Source: Choristoneura fumiferana (taxonomy: Eukaryota; Arthropoda; Insecta; Lepidoptera; Tortricidae). From it: a stretch of DNA of 64,000 bases. The position numbers and the translations under genes are program-made. Positions 1 through 10,305 of the stretch are shown piece after piece. The number at the start of each line of letters is the position of its first letter. The stretch's first letter is position 1. Location of the stretch: NCBI RefSeq assembly GCF_025370935.1, contig NC_133472.1, positions 21,105,805 through 21,169,804 on the forward strand, given 5' to 3'. The notes below the pieces were generated by a model that ran no database searches, was not told the DNA's origin, and saw nothing but the letters and a program-made list of their open reading frames with translations.

Positions 1-1163
1 GAAATGGAGTTAAGATATAGGGCTGACATGAATGAGGAAAACTACAACGATTTAGTGACCATAATGAAAGAAACTAAAAAGCTTTTGAAGAAAAAGAAAG
101 TAGATAGCTGGAGAAATTTTTGCGCTTCCCTATCTCCTAATACCTAAACCAAATAAACCCCGGAATGATCATAATTCACTCCGGCCAATAGCTTTATCGA
201 CCGTTTTACTTAAAATATTGGAACATATGGTTAAAAACCGCCTAGAGTGGTTATTTGAAACAAAAAAAAAACTACCGGACTACCAATTCAGATTCCGCAA
301 AAATAAAAGCACATCAGATTGCGTTGGTTTACTATGATTCGGATATATTATTAGCTTTTTCTCAGAATAATTCGGTAGTAGAATGTTTTCTGGACATAAA
401 TTCGGCATATGACAATGTAAATATAGAGATACTTATAAATAAATTGGTAAAATTGGGTGTTCCGACACGCCTCATTAATATAATTTCAGCAATGTTTCAC
501 GAAAGGATTATAAAATGAGTCTTAGATTCTAATACTTTATACAAAACTGTTTGGAAAGGTTACCACAAGGTTCCGTTTTAAGCTCATTACTCTTTAATGT
601 ATTATACTCATGATTTTCCGTCTATTCTAGTAAACCCTGTATTATCCTTACAATACGCTGATGATTTGGTACTGTACTGTGCAGATAGCAGTGTCAGTGA
701 CGCTTGTGCAGTATTAAATACCAATCTTAAGCAACCGAAGTGCTACTTGGATACAAATGGCCTGGAGCTATCAATCACTAAAACAACAGCGGTCTTATTC
801 TCAACCAGAACAAGGAAGTGTGATTTGAATCTAGTTTATGATGGTGCATTTATTCCACTTAAAAACGAAGCTAAATATTTAGGTGTAGTTTTTGACAGTA
901 GACTCTTGGCCAAAGCTCATTGCACATATGTAAAGATTAGATGTGAACGGTCTTTAAATATTTTAAGCTGTCTGGCTGGAGTTTGGTGGGGTAGGGGTAG
1001 TCATCCATTTTACCTAAAACTAGTGTACAATGCTGTCATTTCCTTGCTCACCTTTTCCAATATATATAATATAATTGCATCCTTTATTTCTAAAAATGAT
1101 ATTAAAGTACAGTATTTACAAATTTATGTAATTTGTTTTGCCTTTGTGTTCTACCTACCCTGA
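1..1163 (+). pseudogene. Non-LTR retrotransposon remnant (reverse transcriptase part)
   Basis: Broken reading frames together encode a LINE reverse transcriptase. The stretch near 60-150 resembles the linker after the endonuclease (lysine-rich, then WRNFCASLSP). 180-290 gives RPIALSTVLLKILE, a typical RT motif. 570-595 gives LPQGSVLSSLLFN. The catalytic YADD box is at 654-665, and AKYLGVVFDSRL follows at about 870-905. Stops and frameshifts lie between about 330 and 600, so it cannot be active. The motif order fits the R1/I/Jockey group, but the clade is not settled from this fragment. It runs off the left edge of the window. Confidence 0.85.
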
Positions 1164-1460
1164 CCTTCTATATTCCAAATTCCGTCTACCAAACTACCCC
1201 TTTCCCGCGTCCAATTTTCCTAACTTGAAAATGGCTAAGGGCAACACTAAAGCCCAAGTCCAGTTACAAAAAAAAAAAAACAGTTCTAAAGTAGTTCCTA
1301 CATTCACGAAGTTGTTTTCTTAAAAATATTCGTCAATAAAGTCTATGTGACATACTAATAATGCAATAATGAACTCAATTTTTGGGGAGGATTTCAACTA
1401 CTTAGTTGCTAGAAAATAGTAATCAAAAATACATTTTATAACAAAAGTTCTGTGATTTGT
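1164..1460. other. Gap between LINE remnant and PRMT9; probable PRMT9 5' leader and promoter
   Basis: An A-run near 1269 follows the LINE remnant and may be its degenerate tail. The last 130 bases before the PRMT9 start are AT-rich and contain no recognisable TATA box or initiator that I would defend. Confidence 0.35.
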
Positions 1461-3692
1461 ATGAATTATTCTTCAATAACAACAGAAAAAGGTGTAAAAA
1501 AAATGGAAGACCTTTGTAAGGCATACATTACTTACGCGAGGCAACTATCGTCACAAGGTCTTTATAACAAAGCTTTCGACTTTTATTTAATGGCTTTTGG
1601 CCAATGCCCGGAGACGAAATCAATTATTGAATCTGAGTTTCGAGTCGTGCTCATAAGACTTAATGAGCTTTTAGCAAATTATGGTAAAATTGAACAAATA
1701 TTTATAAATTTTGACAAAGCTGTTAATGCCTTCCCAGGTAATATGTACCTCCTAAATGATATTGGAAAGTATCTGTTTAAATATGGTTATTATTCAGTAG
1801 CATGGTGTCATTTCCAAAAAGCTTTAAATGTTGATTCTGGATTTGTTGATGCAGAGAAAAACTTAAATTCTGTCAAAAATTTACTTGTGGAAAGATGGCA
1901 TTTTAGAATGTTGAATGACCGATTTCGAAATGAGGCATATCATGCAGCAATTGTAGAAACTGTGATTCCAGGAAAGGACAGTGTGCTTGATATGGGCACT
2001 GGGACAGGTTTGTTAGCGATGTATGCCAATGAATGCACACCATTAGCAACCACAGGCTGTGAAGGTTCTGATATAATGGCAAAACTGGCAGAAACCATTA
2101 TGCAAGAGAATTTAGTCCAAGATGTTGTAATTGTGAATAAAATGTCAACAAATATGGATTGTAAGGAAATTGGCGGAAGGAGATCTTTGCTTGTTACAGA
2201 AATGTTTGATTCTGGTTTGTTAGGGGAACAAGTTTTGCAGTCGCTTTCCCATGCATGGAATAACTTGATAGCTCATTCTGGACGAGTCATACCTTGCTCT
2301 GCAGAGTTCTTTGTTGTAGCTGCCAAATGTGACCGGCTCAATATGAAGTACCAATTACAGCATTCAGCTAAAGAGCTCCTCAACATACCTGGCTTAACCG
2401 TTCACACATTGACATTTGGTGAAACCTATGACTGTGAAGACGTGCATTTGTTTAAAGATATCAAATACATGACTGACACTCAGTCCCTCTTGAAAATAAA
2501 TTACAATAGTTATGACGATATTAAAGGAAAATTGCAGGGAAATGAACCATTGGACATTAAGTGGACAGTTAAAGAAGGTGGTGAAATTAACATTGTAGTT
2601 GGATGGTTTAACTTGCACTTGACAGAAAACATCATGATAACTACAAACCCAACATCAGATAGTCGTGCAAATGCTTGGCAGCAGGCAGTTTTCTTTAATT
2701 TCATTCCTCGGAATGCCCATGAAAATGAAACTCTTGAGGCACAGTTTCTAATTAATGGAGGCAAGATGACTTTGGTGCCTGATGATTCTATTCATATCAG
2801 CTGGATTTCCCCAGAAACAATCAGATTTCTCAATGATTATGAGTACACAAAAAAAATTACAGATTGTATTGGCACAGCTTGTGTTTATTTAGGTCAGATA
2901 GTTGAAATATCCCAAGCTGACATTGTTGATACATGCCCCTTTCCATTGTTCGGCTTATTGATGATGAAGCATGGTGCCAGATCACTAGTTTGTTGTGCTA
3001 AATCTTCAAGTGACAAGAAGTTTTTCAAGAAAGTATTTAAAGCCAATAAGGTACCCTTATCTAAAATTACTTTTTTTATAGGAAATCAATGGACTTCTAA
3101 TTCATTAGGCAAAACAAAATACCATGCAATATTTTGCCACACTTTTGAACTATGTGGTGACATAGATTTACGTCAGCAAGAAATTGCTCAGCATTTGAAG
3201 CAAAGACATCTACATCAGGAAGGGCTGTACCTACCTGCTAATGTGCATTTGATCGGACAGCTCGTGAGCAGCCACTGGTTGGACATAAATAACAGAGTGT
3301 ATGATGAAAATGTCACTAACTATAAAATAGCTATGCATATAAACAAGTTCCAAGTGTCCCAAAATTACTGTATTGACTTTACAAATTTGGACTATTTTGA
3401 AATATCATCCCCAACTGTGATAGGAACTTTGACCAGTGAAATGGAGTCAGATGTAATCAATATACCGGTAATCCATGATGGAAATGCCAATGCAATTCTA
3501 TGCTGGTACTGTATAGAACTGCTTGAAGATTTAGGAGGAATCCAAACAAATAGAAGTGATAGTTTCATAGATGGGATGGCGTTTTTAGCTCATCCTGCAT
3601 TGCCTATGGTTCAGGGTGGATTTGCCAATGTGTTGCGCTGTGTGGATTTTGATGGATCTTTTAAACTTATGGTGGATACTGATGCTATGTAA
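1461..3692 (+). CDS. PRMT9: Protein arginine N-methyltransferase 9-like (PRMT9)
   Basis: Intact 743-codon single-exon frame. The first ~135 residues form a TPR-like helical region (SQGLYNKAFDFYLMAF; KYGYYSVAWCHFQKALNVD). The fold then enters the SAM-dependent methyltransferase at LLVERWHFRMLND. Motif I is VLDMGTGTGLL at about residues 175-185. The double-E loop is TEMFDSGLLGE, with glutamates at 247 and 256. A beta-barrel part and a degenerate second methyltransferase half follow, as in animal PRMT9 (human protein about 845 residues). Family knowledge: PRMT9 symmetrically dimethylates the splicing factor SF3B2. The frame opens upstream at a GTG (1452). ATG 1461 and ATG 1503 (context aaaATGg) are the real start candidates, and 1503 would give 729 residues. 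The absence of introns is unusual and could mean a retrogene or lineage intron loss. Confidence 0.93.
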   Translation: MNYSSITTEKGVKKMEDLCKAYITYARQLSSQGLYNKAFDFYLMAFGQCPETKSIIESEFRVVLIRLNELLANYGKIEQIFINFDKAVNAFPGNMYLLNDIGKYLFKYGYYSVAWCHFQKALNVDSGFVDAEKNLNSVKNLLVERWHFRMLNDRFRNEAYHAAIVETVIPGKDSVLDMGTGTGLLAMYANECTPLATTGCEGSDIMAKLAETIMQENLVQDVVIVNKMSTNMDCKEIGGRRSLLVTEMFDSGLLGEQVLQSLSHAWNNLIAHSGRVIPCSAEFFVVAAKCDRLNMKYQLQHSAKELLNIPGLTVHTLTFGETYDCEDVHLFKDIKYMTDTQSLLKINYNSYDDIKGKLQGNEPLDIKWTVKEGGEINIVVGWFNLHLTENIMITTNPTSDSRANAWQQAVFFNFIPRNAHENETLEAQFLINGGKMTLVPDDSIHISWISPETIRFLNDYEYTKKITDCIGTACVYLGQIVEISQADIVDTCPFPLFGLLMMKHGARSLVCCAKSSSDKKFFKKVFKANKVPLSKITFFIGNQWTSNSLGKTKYHAIFCHTFELCGDIDLRQQEIAQHLKQRHLHQEGLYLPANVHLIGQLVSSHWLDINNRVYDENVTNYKIAMHINKFQVSQNYCIDFTNLDYFEISSPTVIGTLTSEMESDVINIPVIHDGNANAILCWYCIELLEDLGGIQTNRSDSFIDGMAFLAHPALPMVQGGFANVLRCVDFDGSFKLMVDTDAM

Positions 3693-3819
3693 AAATTTAC
3701 TGTAGTTCTTAGGAAGTTCATGGAGACAGAGACATTTTCTGTGCTTCTCTTTGTCCCTTCAAATTTATTTACCTACTATCAAAACAAAATAAGATGATTT
3801 CAATTGAATATAGATTAAA

Positions 3820-3825
3820 AATAAA
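3820..3825 (+). promoter_or_regulatory. PRMT9 polyadenylation signal
   Basis: AATAAA lies 128 bases after the PRMT9 stop, in an A-rich context. It is the best cleavage signal in the 3' flank. Confidence 0.55.
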
Positions 3826-4131
3826 AAAAAATTGTGTAACTTAAACAATATTGTTTTATGAACTTTTGGAAAATGCCCAGAAAATATAAAGTTAACAGAA
3901 AAAAAGCACTGTGGGTGGGATGAGTGTCAAGTAGCCGAAAATGTGTTGCAACTTGCAAGTGTTGCAATCTTAGACTTGAACTTTACTTGACTTGAAAATA
4001 ACAATCATTATCGTTTTTATATTGTTATAGTTTTTTTTTCTAATTTTCAAGACCTATCCCAGAGAATTTTTAATTTTATTTGCACCATTGCATTATTTAC
4101 ACGATTTTCATGGGTGACACTATTTCCTGGA

Positions 4132-4272
4132 CGTACAGTCACCTGCATTAATATCTGCCACAGCGGAGCGTGCAAAAATATCTGACACGTCCTACCGGCT
4201 CTAGAAATAGAGTCGTATCAGATACTTATGCCCGCCTTGTTGTGTCAGATATTGGTGCTGGTGACTGTACCA
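4132..4272. mobile_element. Short palindromic MITE
   Basis: The ends are inverted: GTACAGTCACCTGCATTAATATCTG on the left and its imperfect complement, ending GGTGACTGTAC, on the right. The arms enclose about 90 bases with further inner pairing (ATATCTGACAC / GTGTCAGATAT). There is no coding capacity. Similar GTACAGTCA-ended palindromes are common in Lepidoptera. Confidence 0.7.
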
Positions 4273-4317
4273 TGATAACTTTGTGACACGCCCATAGAAA
4301 CTTGTCAGTTTAACTTA

Positions 4318-5050
4318 TTGTAGTGCCCAAATGCCAAGTTTCCTATAGAACCATCGATTTATCTTCGACAATGACGATCTTCCATATACATTTTCATCCC
4401 CTATTTCACCCCCTCACAGGAAGAATTTAAAAAACGCGCGAACTAACATCTATTTATCTCTTATTACGTGCCGAAATAGCAAGTTTAATAAAGATTTATC
4501 GATTTATCTTCGATAATACGACCTTCCATATAAAGTTGCATCCCCTATTTCACCCCCTCACAGGAAGAATTTTAAAAAACGCGCGAACTAACATCTATTT
4601 ATCTCTTATTACGTGCCGAAATAGCAAGTTTAATAAAGATTCATCGATTTATCTTCGATAATACGATCTTCCACATAAAGTTTCATCCCCTATTTCACCC
4701 CCTCACAGGAAGAATTTTAAAAAACGCGCGAAATAACATTTATTTCGTCACCATGAAAAAATTTCTTAACTAAAATCAATATGTCAACAACATTGAACCT
4801 TGATGTACTTAATGTCTAAAAAGTTCACTCAAAAAAATAATCTATTTTGAGCTACGAGTTTTTTAAAAGGTAGTGACGATTTATTTACGTGCCGAAATGA
4901 CAAGTTTAATAAAGATTCATCGATTTAACTTCGATAATGACGACCTTCCATATAAAGTTTCATCCCCTATTTCACCCCCTCACATGTCGAATTTAAAAAA
5001 ACCGGCCAAGAGCGTGTCGGACACGCCCAAAATAGGGTTTCGTTGCCATT
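4318..5050. repeat. Four-copy tandem array of a ~145-bp unit
   Basis: The block 'gtgccgaaatagcaagtttaa', then 'atcgatttatcttcgata', then 'cccctatttcaccccctcac', recurs at about 4322, 4469, 4613 and 4891. The last copy is separated by a divergent spacer. The array ends near 5000-5050 in an inverted copy of the hairpin motif AGCGTGTCGGACACGC. The same unit occurs on the other strand at 28.85-29.06 kb and 30.28-30.70 kb. Confidence 0.8.
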
Positions 5051-5480
5051 ACTAAAAAAAAAAATATTAATATTTTTCTAAGGATTTCGTATTTTATACG
5101 GAATCTTCCAAGTTTAGGTATATTTTATACCATAGGCTGCTATTTACTCTTAAACTACTAATAATTCTCAAGCAAACTTAACCGTTATTGTTTTCCTTGA
5201 AAGTCTGATATACTTACTACCATCCTGATTTTTTTCAATTTTTTCCACCCACCGGTTTAGATTTTAGAGGGTTGAGGTTGAGGATTGGGTCTGAAATAGC
5301 TTGTGGTGTTTTCGGTGGAAAAATACACCTGCAGTTTATTTTTAATGAAAAAAGGCGGGAAAGCATAAGAAAAATATTGGAATAAAATTAAATTTTATAA
5401 TATATTTTGAGAAAAAGTTTATTCTATTTCAGAATTATTCACCATTTTTGAGAAAAGCTTTATATTAGTCTCGGCTGGAA
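5051..5480. other. No gene or recognisable element
   Basis: AT-rich DNA with short open frames only. I see no family motif. Confidence 0.5.
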
Positions 5481-5482
5481 TA

Positions 5483-5562
5483 GCAATTGCTGGCTTCGTA
5501 TTAGTTAAACGGACTCGCAAGCTCGTCCGTTTAATACTCATACTCAGCCAGCAATTGCCTCC
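5483..5562. repeat. Strong DNA hairpin
   Basis: Arms of about 32 bases (GCAATTGCTGGCT...AAACGGAC and GTCCGTTT...AGCCAGCAATTGC) face each other around a 10-base centre. Probably the core of a MITE. Confidence 0.65.
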
Positions 5563-5839
5563 TTCCAGACCACGACAATAATCTACTATTGTTGCTGAGA
5601 TGCTGTGTGTGGCCACCTTCCGGCTCCACCATAACACAGTATATATAATATAAGATAAAGCTTTAGCTTATATATACTGTGTGTCTATTTTGATCAAACT
5701 ACTTTATGGTTTTCCGTTATTTAATTAACACATTATTATGATTATAATCATTTTTGTAATAATTGCTTACTGTATCTTATTTGTAAATTACGTTTTGGCC
5801 TCTCCTGAAGTCTCCATTTTATGTTAATTCATATTACAG

Positions 5840-6290
5840 GTGACGATATCTACCTTGGTACAACAAGATTATGATTGCATGTAGTCAGCTAATTTTATTT
5901 TATTTATTCCTCTTAATGGCGGCCATAAGGCTTGGGCCAATGTCAGTTAAATTAAAGATAAATATATTCTTCTTATTCACGTACGGTGATTGTAGTTTTT
6001 GCAACTTGATAGCAAAAATCCAGAAACCACTCGGAGACCACTTGCGCATTTTATGTTTAGTCTCCATTTTATATTTGTAAGATATATTAATACTTGAAAT
6101 CAAACGCATGAATTCGTATTAAAATATAATATATTATATATATACAGATTTTAAAAGCTTGCGCGTAAAACCAGCGGCCGTGGCTACTAGCCATTTGGCC
6201 CCTACATCTTAATTAATATTACAGGTGACGATATCTACCTGGGTACAAGATTATGATTGCATGTAGGCAGCCAATTTTATTCCTAGGCCA
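5840..6290. repeat. Dispersed repeat with internal direct copies
   Basis: The segment starting caggtgacgatatctacct is present at 5839 and again at 6223. The part between (about 5910-6055, from atggcggccataaggctt) recurs at about 49988-50130. No coding evidence. Confidence 0.65.
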
Positions 6291-6489
6291 CCACAGAACC
6301 GTGTCGTAATGAAATGACATTTGTTCGACAAATAAAATTGTTTACTATGATAAGGTTCCATAGTGGCTCAAAAATCAAATTGGTTGACTGTACCTATCCT
6401 ATTTCGCAAAGATGGTTTAAGCAAATGGGATGCATTAGGTATATTCGTTTCAGTATTAGTTTTGCGTTATAAAATTTCAACTCTTTTTA

Positions 6490-6690
6490 GGGTTCCGTAC
6501 CCAAAGGGTGCCAACTCCGCTGTCTGTCTGTCTGTCCCTCTGTCACAGGGCTCTATCTCTGAAGCCGTAAAAGTTAGACACATGAAATTTTCACAGATTA
6601 TGTATTACTGTGGCCGCTATAACAACAAATACTAAAAATAAAATAAAGTTACAAATTAAAGGGGGTCGTCATACAATAAACGTGTATTTT
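6490..6690 (+). repeat. Interspersed 'ggttccgtaccc' repeat fragment
   Basis: It has the common lepidopteran layout: gggttccgtaccc, a (CTGT)n run, then cacatgaaattttcacagatt and a tail with ctaaaaataaaataaa. Related pieces lie near 47880-47960, 49670-49810 and 52050-52200. Confidence 0.6.
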
Positions 6691-7304
6691 TCAGCGTTTT
6701 TTGGTTGCTAGGCGTTATTAGCCGTTGCTAAGGCGACCGAGTCGCCGAGCTATGTCGTTTGAATATTAACCTTTATGTTTGCGATTTTAATGATATTTTG
6801 TAAAAGCTTCTATAGTATAATATAGTGACTGTCTGATTGTGTGGTTTATTCGTTTTTGTGCAAAATTAATAAAGCCATTTAAGAACCACAAACCTCAATG
6901 AAGCCAACTTTGATAAAGCGCTGGCCAAATCCACACCGTATTCATCACTGTTTACCTATTGTTTTTTACACTAAAAAAATCATACTAAGTATTTAACACT
7001 ATTTACAAGGTTTATAATACAGTTTAAAATTTATTTACACTAGTTGAGCTTCTTATTATTTAATTACACAACATACGAAGTCCGTCGAATTTCCCGCAAA
7101 TGAACAGAATTGACAGATATTTTTTTAAACTGCGCGCGGCAAGTTGCGGGCAATGGCTTCAGAAGCAAACAGCCAGAACCAAAAAGGAGAATATAAATTG
7201 TTTTTTATTCGAAATACTTGCTTGTGCTTACATTTCGGCGATATTTTTTTTAGCTTGCCCTATTTGTTTATTTATTTATTTATTGTTTGTTTTGCTCAAA
7301 ATCT

Positions 7305-7560
7305 TGGAAGCTAAATTTGACCCACTTCCAGTGGTCCGATCGACTTGAAATTTTGCATACTTATGTAAATTTGGTGAAAGTACAATAATCTAGTAGTGAC
7401 ATCTTGGTGGTCCTGCCAGGATCGTCACTGCAGGAGGGAACTCCTCAATGGTTAATAGTACCGACTTGAGATTTGGTACAAATATGTAGTTTAGACGACA
7501 GTGCAGGTACAGTCAACAAAAAGTACATTCGGCAAAAAAAGCTGGTATTAAAAATGATTT
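7305..7560 (+). repeat. Dispersed repeat family A, copy 1
   Basis: Markers in order are 'cttccagtggtccgatcgac', 'acaataatctagtagtgaca', 'caggatcgtcactgcaggag' and 'cagtcaacaaaaagtac'. The same order appears at about 20005-20250, 54205-54440 and, more diverged, 63350-63600. Confidence 0.75.
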
Positions 7561-9159
7561 ATTTAATAAAAACTTATTACAAGCATTATATTTATTTGCA
7601 GTGTACCTAATGTAACTATGTTTGCTCGGGTGGAATCTTTCAACTCAAATTTGAAGTGGATATCTTCAACCGATTGAGCTGAAATTTTAAACGCATGTAT
7701 AAATCCGATGGCAATGCAATATTATTATAACATGGAGTTGATCTGATCATAAAAGCTAGCGGGTGACCATATGAACTCTGTGATAAACGACACGACCGCA
7801 TCGAGTTTGGACTCGTTTGTCGTCTTGAAGAGTACTTTGGTAACCAGGGGCATAAAGTACAGTCAGCAAAAAAACTTATATTAGAGGAATTTTAAGAAAA
7901 ACGTTTACTGAACTGTTTACGGAACCCTTCATGTACGAGTCCGACTCGCACTTGACCAATTTTTTTCGTATGATTTCGGGCACAAACTTATTTAACAGTA
8001 ATAACTACTAGGTACGGGCTTCAATAACTCCTGCTGGCTCGTGCTGAGGCACCGACTGCATACTGGTAGAAAAATATTTTTCACCTCACTAGCTCGAAAA
8101 AGCTGTCTTTATCCTTCAAAATCTGCGTGGAAAGTCGCTTTTTATCCTCTTGGCTGGAAAGAGTTTGAAATTCGAACATTATCGTGAACGGGTGCCGCCT
8201 TGAAAATACATATCGACCACTTAATTCCACAACCTCTTATCTGGCCACAATATTGCTTTAGAATCATCTTTATGGTAAGTACGATAGAGTGTGTTGATTT
8301 GTTGTATACATTTCGAGTAGGTACGAGGTTGAGGAAGTAAGCGTTGAATATTGACGTGTTCACAAAGAAAGTTCTTCATACATTGTTGAATTCATATTTA
8401 AATCTTTTATTTTATTCTTATTACTAAACATTTATTTAGTAATAATATAGCTCATTTCAGTTTACTGAAATTATTCCCAATTCGTCTATAATTAAAAAAA
8501 AAAATACAGAACAATCAAGGAAAAAATAGGATATCAAATGATGAAAAGGGATTCGGAAACACACACCCGTGAAAAAAAAGCACAATGACACGTTCTGAAA
8601 CGTGGTTTGTCATTATTTAATTAATATAAATGCGTTAGTGTTTTCATTCTTTTTATTAGATAAGTATTGTTGTTATATTTCATTAATACCAAAAAAATAG
8701 ATAACATTTATTTACATTTTGTTTTATTACACAAGTTTTTTCGTTTCACCAAAAAGTTGTGGTAGATAGATATGTGGTCAAATTCAGAACGCACCTACCG
8801 GAGGGAAAAAGGCTGTATATTATACTACTCTTTGGAAAAAGGTCACCACCAATAAGGTGTATTACCAATTCTAGTACCTTTTAATACTTTTACTTTATAC
8901 TTTTAATTTTAAGTAGGTTTAGCTACTTGCATAATTAAATGTAAAAATTACTGGCTAACTCACTTATCAACGTCCAACCCAAGCCCTGGATCTAGAAAGC
9001 TGAACTTATAGGTACTTGGACTTCGAAATTCCCTCTTTTTTTGGAGACAAGAACGTGGATGTATTTTATATTACCATGGGATGAGAATTCTGCGATTTAG
9101 AAGAAGCCGTTGGCATGTGTTCAATTTTTTTTCTTCCATCCACATTTTTCACGCTGACG
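7561..9159. other. Repeat-derived intergenic DNA, no gene
   Basis: AT-rich. At 7921-7966 lies GGAACCCTTC with the hairpin ACGAGTCCGACTCGCA followed by a T-run, a motif found at four other places in the window. Nothing else is recognisable and no ORF has family features. Confidence 0.5.
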
Positions 9160-9169
9160 TGAGGTGAAA

Positions 9170-9800
9170 AATTGTGTTTCGCTCGGCTGTAAAGTTGTTT
9201 AGCATCTCGTGCCTTTGAAACCCTCGACTACGCTCAGGATTCTTCTTTTGAACCTCTTGCCGGCTGTACACACTCGCCTCTCGCCTCTCGCCGAGAGTCT
9301 TGGGCGAGAAGCTCTCGACGAATGCACACCATGTACACACTCGTGCACGTCATTTGAACAGAGGATATCGGCCACGATGGACCTGGAAACTGCTGCTGCC
9401 GTTTGTCTTTGTGCTGTTAGTTATTATCATTACTTACACATATATCATAAAAAAAATTACTAAACCATTTCACGATCGTTGGACCACATTTTTAACCGAT
9501 AGCGAACACGTCTTTACACAAATACAGTAAGCGGGCAACTAAATGAACGAGTGTGTACATGCTTGGTCTCGTTTACCTCGCGAGAGCGGACGAGACCCTT
9601 TGACTCGGCCGCAAAAAACCGACACGCGGCCGAGGCGAACCGAGGCGAGAACCGAGCGGGCGAGACAAGGCGAGAGCATCATGTACACACTCGTTCTCGG
9701 TCAGTCTCGGGGTGTCTCGGCGAGTGTGTACAGCCGGCATCTCGCTTCGCTCGTGGTTCAATTCTAGAATCCTTCGCTTGTTCGGCTTTCAATACAAGCT
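9170..9800. mobile_element. GC-rich inverted-repeat element
   Basis: GCCGGCTGTACACACTCG near 9260 is matched by its complement CGAGTGTGTACAGCCGGC near 9720. Further copies of TGTACACACTCG lie at about 9330 and 9680. CTCGCCTCTCGCC-type motifs recur between. Overlapping ORFs on both strands come from base composition. It reads as a non-autonomous foldback or DNA element. Confidence 0.55.
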
Positions 9801-10184
9801 CTCGTGCCAAACAGTTACTTTCCAGCCTTGCATAACAAATAACTATGGCCTCTTTACTGAAAAAATAAATTGTCCATGGATTTTTTTTAGGTAGGTAATT
9901 CGGTACATCAGCTCGTCTTAAAAAATCACAAAACAGACAGTGGGGTGGCCAGGGAGCATGACTTGTTGAAACTACCAAGCCTGTGGTTGTTTTAAAGCAT
10001 GCAATAGACAAATTTTCCATTTCCTAAAAAACAAATAAGACAAGTTACAGAATCGAACTTAGGAAGATAGGGACAGATAGCGAACAAGACAAAGAATGAG
10101 TGACTATTACTCTGATACCGGATATTTTAGGAAAAGGATGTCTCGTGCCTAAATGCTTTAAAGGTGATAGGAAAATTCAAAGAC
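9801..10184. other. Downstream flank of RpLP0, no gene
   Basis: No supported feature between the GC-rich element and the RpLP0 cleavage region. Confidence 0.4.
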
Positions 10185-10202
10185 ATTATATTTCATAGTG
10201 GC

Positions 10203-10208
10203 TTTATT
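10203..10208 (-). promoter_or_regulatory. RpLP0 polyadenylation signal
   Basis: AATAAA on the minus strand, about 100 bases after the RpLP0 stop. Confidence 0.75.
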
Positions 10209-10305
10209 TAATTCGTAGATATGTCAGCCGCCATATGGGGGCGTCTAACCCGCCGGCGGCTTTGATTATCTACTAAAGCAATACGGCCACGAAAGCCCAC
10301 TCGGC

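Noticed and set aside
1..1163. Functional reverse transcriptase gene
   Set aside because: Stops and frameshifts separate the RT motifs, so it is a remnant.
9209..9835. Overlapping ORFs on both strands
   Set aside because: They lie in a GC-rich inverted-repeat element and encode low-complexity Arg/Ser peptides with no motif.
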